Assembly (NCBI GenBank): GCA_022709995.1
Contig: JAKLHU010000073.1
Location: forward strand, 1 to 8,182
DNA from: Verrucomicrobiota bacterium
GTDB taxonomy: Bacteria; Verrucomicrobiota; Lentisphaeria; Oligosphaerales; Oligosphaeraceae
Length of the DNA: 8,182 nt
Direction: 5' to 3'
Shown here in pieces: positions 7,016-8,182 of the stretch (position 1 is its first letter; the number at the start of each line of letters is the position of its first letter). The notes beneath the pieces were generated by a model. That model was not told the DNA's origin. It worked only from the letters and a program-made list of their open reading frames with translations, and made no database searches. Made by a program: the position numbers and the translations under genes.

Positions 7016-7546
7016 ATGATATGCGACCATTGCCATAAGCATGAAGCCTGCGTCTTCATCCAAGAACATGGCCCGAACGGCCAGCATTCCCTCAACCTCT
7101 GCCAGGAATGCGCCATGCGGCAATTTCTGGGCACCCAGGGCGGGCATCTGCGCCATTTTCTCGGCAACATCAGCAAACTGCTTGCCAACATGGACAATCC
7201 CACCATGGACAAACTGCTTTCGGCTCTGCCGGAGGCCCCTGCCGAGACGACGCCCTGCCCGCATTGCGGTCGCCGCCAATTCGAGCTGGAAGACACCTGG
7301 GAGCTCGGCTGCGCCGAATGCGCGACAACCTTCCGGGCCTCGATCGACCGCCGCTGGCATGCCCAGGGCCAAGTCTGGCCGCCCCCCGATGCCAAGCCTC
7401 AGCCGCCGGCCCGGTCGACCGACAAAAAAAAGGAAATCGCCCGGCTGGCGGCGGAACTGCGACAAGCCGTGCGCCGGGAAGACTATGAGCGGGCGGCTCT
7501 TCTGCGTGACCGGCTGCAGGCTCTGACTGCGGAAGAAGAGGGCTGA
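7016..7546 (+). CDS. mcsA: McsA-like protein: two CxxC zinc-binding pairs sets and C-terminal UVR motif
   Basis: This 176-residue protein has the McsA layout. CxxC pairs come early at Cys3/Cys6 and Cys29/Cys32, and again at Cys81/Cys84 and Cys99/Cys102, giving two four-cysteine sites fit for zinc. A charged linker (about 120-136) leads to a helical UVR (UvrB/UvrC) motif at about 137-172, KKKEIARLAAELRQAVRRED followed by YERAALLRDRLQAL. In Firmicutes, McsA is the adaptor and activator of the protein-arginine kinase McsB. Here the McsB-like gene follows after only 3 nt, so the two are almost certainly co-translated. The start is supported by GAGGA 8 nt upstream and by the first cysteine pair lying at residues 3-6. 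No ctsR-like repressor gene is next to it; the upstream neighbour is a transmembrane Ser/Thr kinase. The architecture is clear, but the function in this organism is inferred. Confidence 0.85.
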   Translation: MICDHCHKHEACVFIQEHGPNGQHSLNLCQECAMRQFLGTQGGHLRHFLGNISKLLANMDNPTMDKLLSALPEAPAETTPCPHCGRRQFELEDTWELGCAECATTFRASIDRRWHAQGQVWPPPDAKPQPPARSTDKKKEIARLAAELRQAVRREDYERAALLRDRLQALTAEEEG

Positions 7547-7549
7547 ACC

Positions 7550-8182
7550 ATGCAAGGCAACTGGCTCAACGAATTTGCTTGCCGGCGGCCGCTTTGGCTG
7601 CCCCCCGATGACCTTTCGCCACGCGTGGTCCTCGCCAGCCGGGTCAGCATTTCCCGGAATCTGCGCGGCATGCTGTTCCCTCCGTTCGCCGGCCAGGAGC
7701 AAACGGCCGAGACCGTCTGCCACATCCTGCATTCGGAAGTCTCCCGGCTGCCGGGCTGGGAAGAGGTGACCGAACTGGAACCGCCGCTGATGCCTCCCGA
7801 ACATCGGGCCTTTCTGCGCGAGCGGGGATTGTTCCGGGACTCCTTCTGCCAAATTGCGCATGACGGCCTGGCCATGCTGCGCAAGGACGAACAAGGCTGC
7901 TGCTTTTGCAACGACCGCGACCACCTGCGGGTGGCATACTGGTCTAAAGGACTGGAGCTAAACAAATTATATTACTTCTGCCGGCAGGTTGTCGACGCCC
8001 TCACCGGAAAACTCGATTTCTGCGAAAACGACTATTACGGGCATCTCTGCCGGGATGTGGATTTGTGCGGAGCCGGCGTCTTCATGGAAGTGCTGCTGCA
8101 CCTGCCGGCTCTGGCCCTGCCGGAATCGAACCGCCGGAAAGTGCTGGCGCAGATCACCGCCGCCTGCAAGGAATCCGGCAAC
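7550..8182 (+). CDS. mcsB: McsB-like (ATP:guanido phosphotransferase family) protein, truncated by window end; catalytic residues altered
   Basis: The frame is open from ATG 7550 to the window end, giving the first 211 residues; full McsB proteins have about 350-360. GAGGG (7538-7542), inside the end of the McsA-like gene, is its ribosome site. Homology to McsB and phosphagen kinases shows in VVLASRVSISRNLRGMLFP (26-44, against SSRIRLARN of Bacillus McsB), NDRDHLRV (121-128, against NEEDHIRI) and CGAGVFMEVLLHLPAL (173-188, against VGTGLRASVMMHLPAL). Key residues differ: in arginine-kinase numbering R126 is Ser33, catalytic E225 is Arg123 and R280 is Phe178, while R124 (Arg31) and R229 (Arg127) remain. 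The protein is unusually cysteine-rich (11 in 211, including GCCFC at 116-120). No frameshift explains the changes, since similarity continues on both sides in one frame. It may be a pseudokinase scaffold working with the McsA-like partner. The C-terminal half is not visible. Confidence 0.8.
   Translation, partial: MQGNWLNEFACRRPLWLPPDDLSPRVVLASRVSISRNLRGMLFPPFAGQEQTAETVCHILHSEVSRLPGWEEVTELEPPLMPPEHRAFLRERGLFRDSFCQIAHDGLAMLRKDEQGCCFCNDRDHLRVAYWSKGLELNKLYYFCRQVVDALTGKLDFCENDYYGHLCRDVDLCGAGVFMEVLLHLPALALPESNRRKVLAQITAACKESGN

Noticed and set aside
6776..7924. Minus-strand open frame of 382 codons across three plus-strand genes
   Set aside because: It is antisense to the kinase end, the McsA-like gene and the McsB-like gene, all supported by motifs and ribosome sites. 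No domain is recognisable in it.
7550..8182. McsB-like gene as a frameshifted pseudogene
   Set aside because: The frame is open throughout, and similarity to McsB is found before, between and after the altered motifs in the same frame. The changes are substitutions, not a frame loss.

Overview
The window is a high-GC (roughly 60-65% by eye), gene-dense bacterial segment. It holds six well-supported protein genes and no RNA genes, insertion sequences, CRISPR arrays or tandem repeats that I can see. A large membrane-anchored Ser/Thr kinase, an McsA/McsB-type pair and a plant-like GHMP sugar kinase together suggest the Planctomycetota-Verrucomicrobiota-Chlamydiota-Lentisphaerota (PVC) assemblage. 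Lentisphaerota or Verrucomicrobiota is my best guess; this is inference from gene content, not from a marker gene.

Layout. Left block, minus strand: a small stand-alone NIF3/YqfO-type domain protein (1348-1680), followed by a GT-B fold glycosyltransferase of the GT4 type (144-1277). Positions 1-143 are unresolved: two minus-strand frames stay open to the window edge. A divergent intergenic region (1681-1975) has a TTGACA-type promoter candidate, a perfect 9-bp dyad overlapping the predicted start point, and an AT-rich stretch just ahead of the next gene. Right block, plus strand: a GHMP kinase closely resembling plant glucuronokinase (1976-2977); a 190-bp gap with GC-rich hairpins; a 1254-residue Ser/Thr protein kinase with a cytoplasmic kinase domain, one membrane helix, an Ala/Pro/Thr-rich linker and a long unrecognised, probably extracytoplasmic C-terminal region (3168-6932); then a tightly coupled McsA-like (7016-7546) and McsB-like (7550 to beyond 8182) pair.

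How they may work together. The left-hand genes and the GHMP kinase look like sugar and envelope metabolism, with no proven link between them. The right-hand genes look like a signalling or protein-control module: a transmembrane kinase beside a zinc-finger/UVR adaptor and an arginine-kinase homologue. The most notable observation is that the visible part of the McsB-like protein lacks several residues that phosphagen and protein-arginine kinases need: NEEDH is NDRDH, SRxR is SRxS, and the Arg of GTGLR is Phe. It may therefore be a pseudokinase. The STPK plus McsA/McsB grouping also recalls the chlamydial type III secretion locus, where a similar pair lies near pkn5 and the secretin gene. The sequence just beyond 8182 is therefore the place to test this idea.
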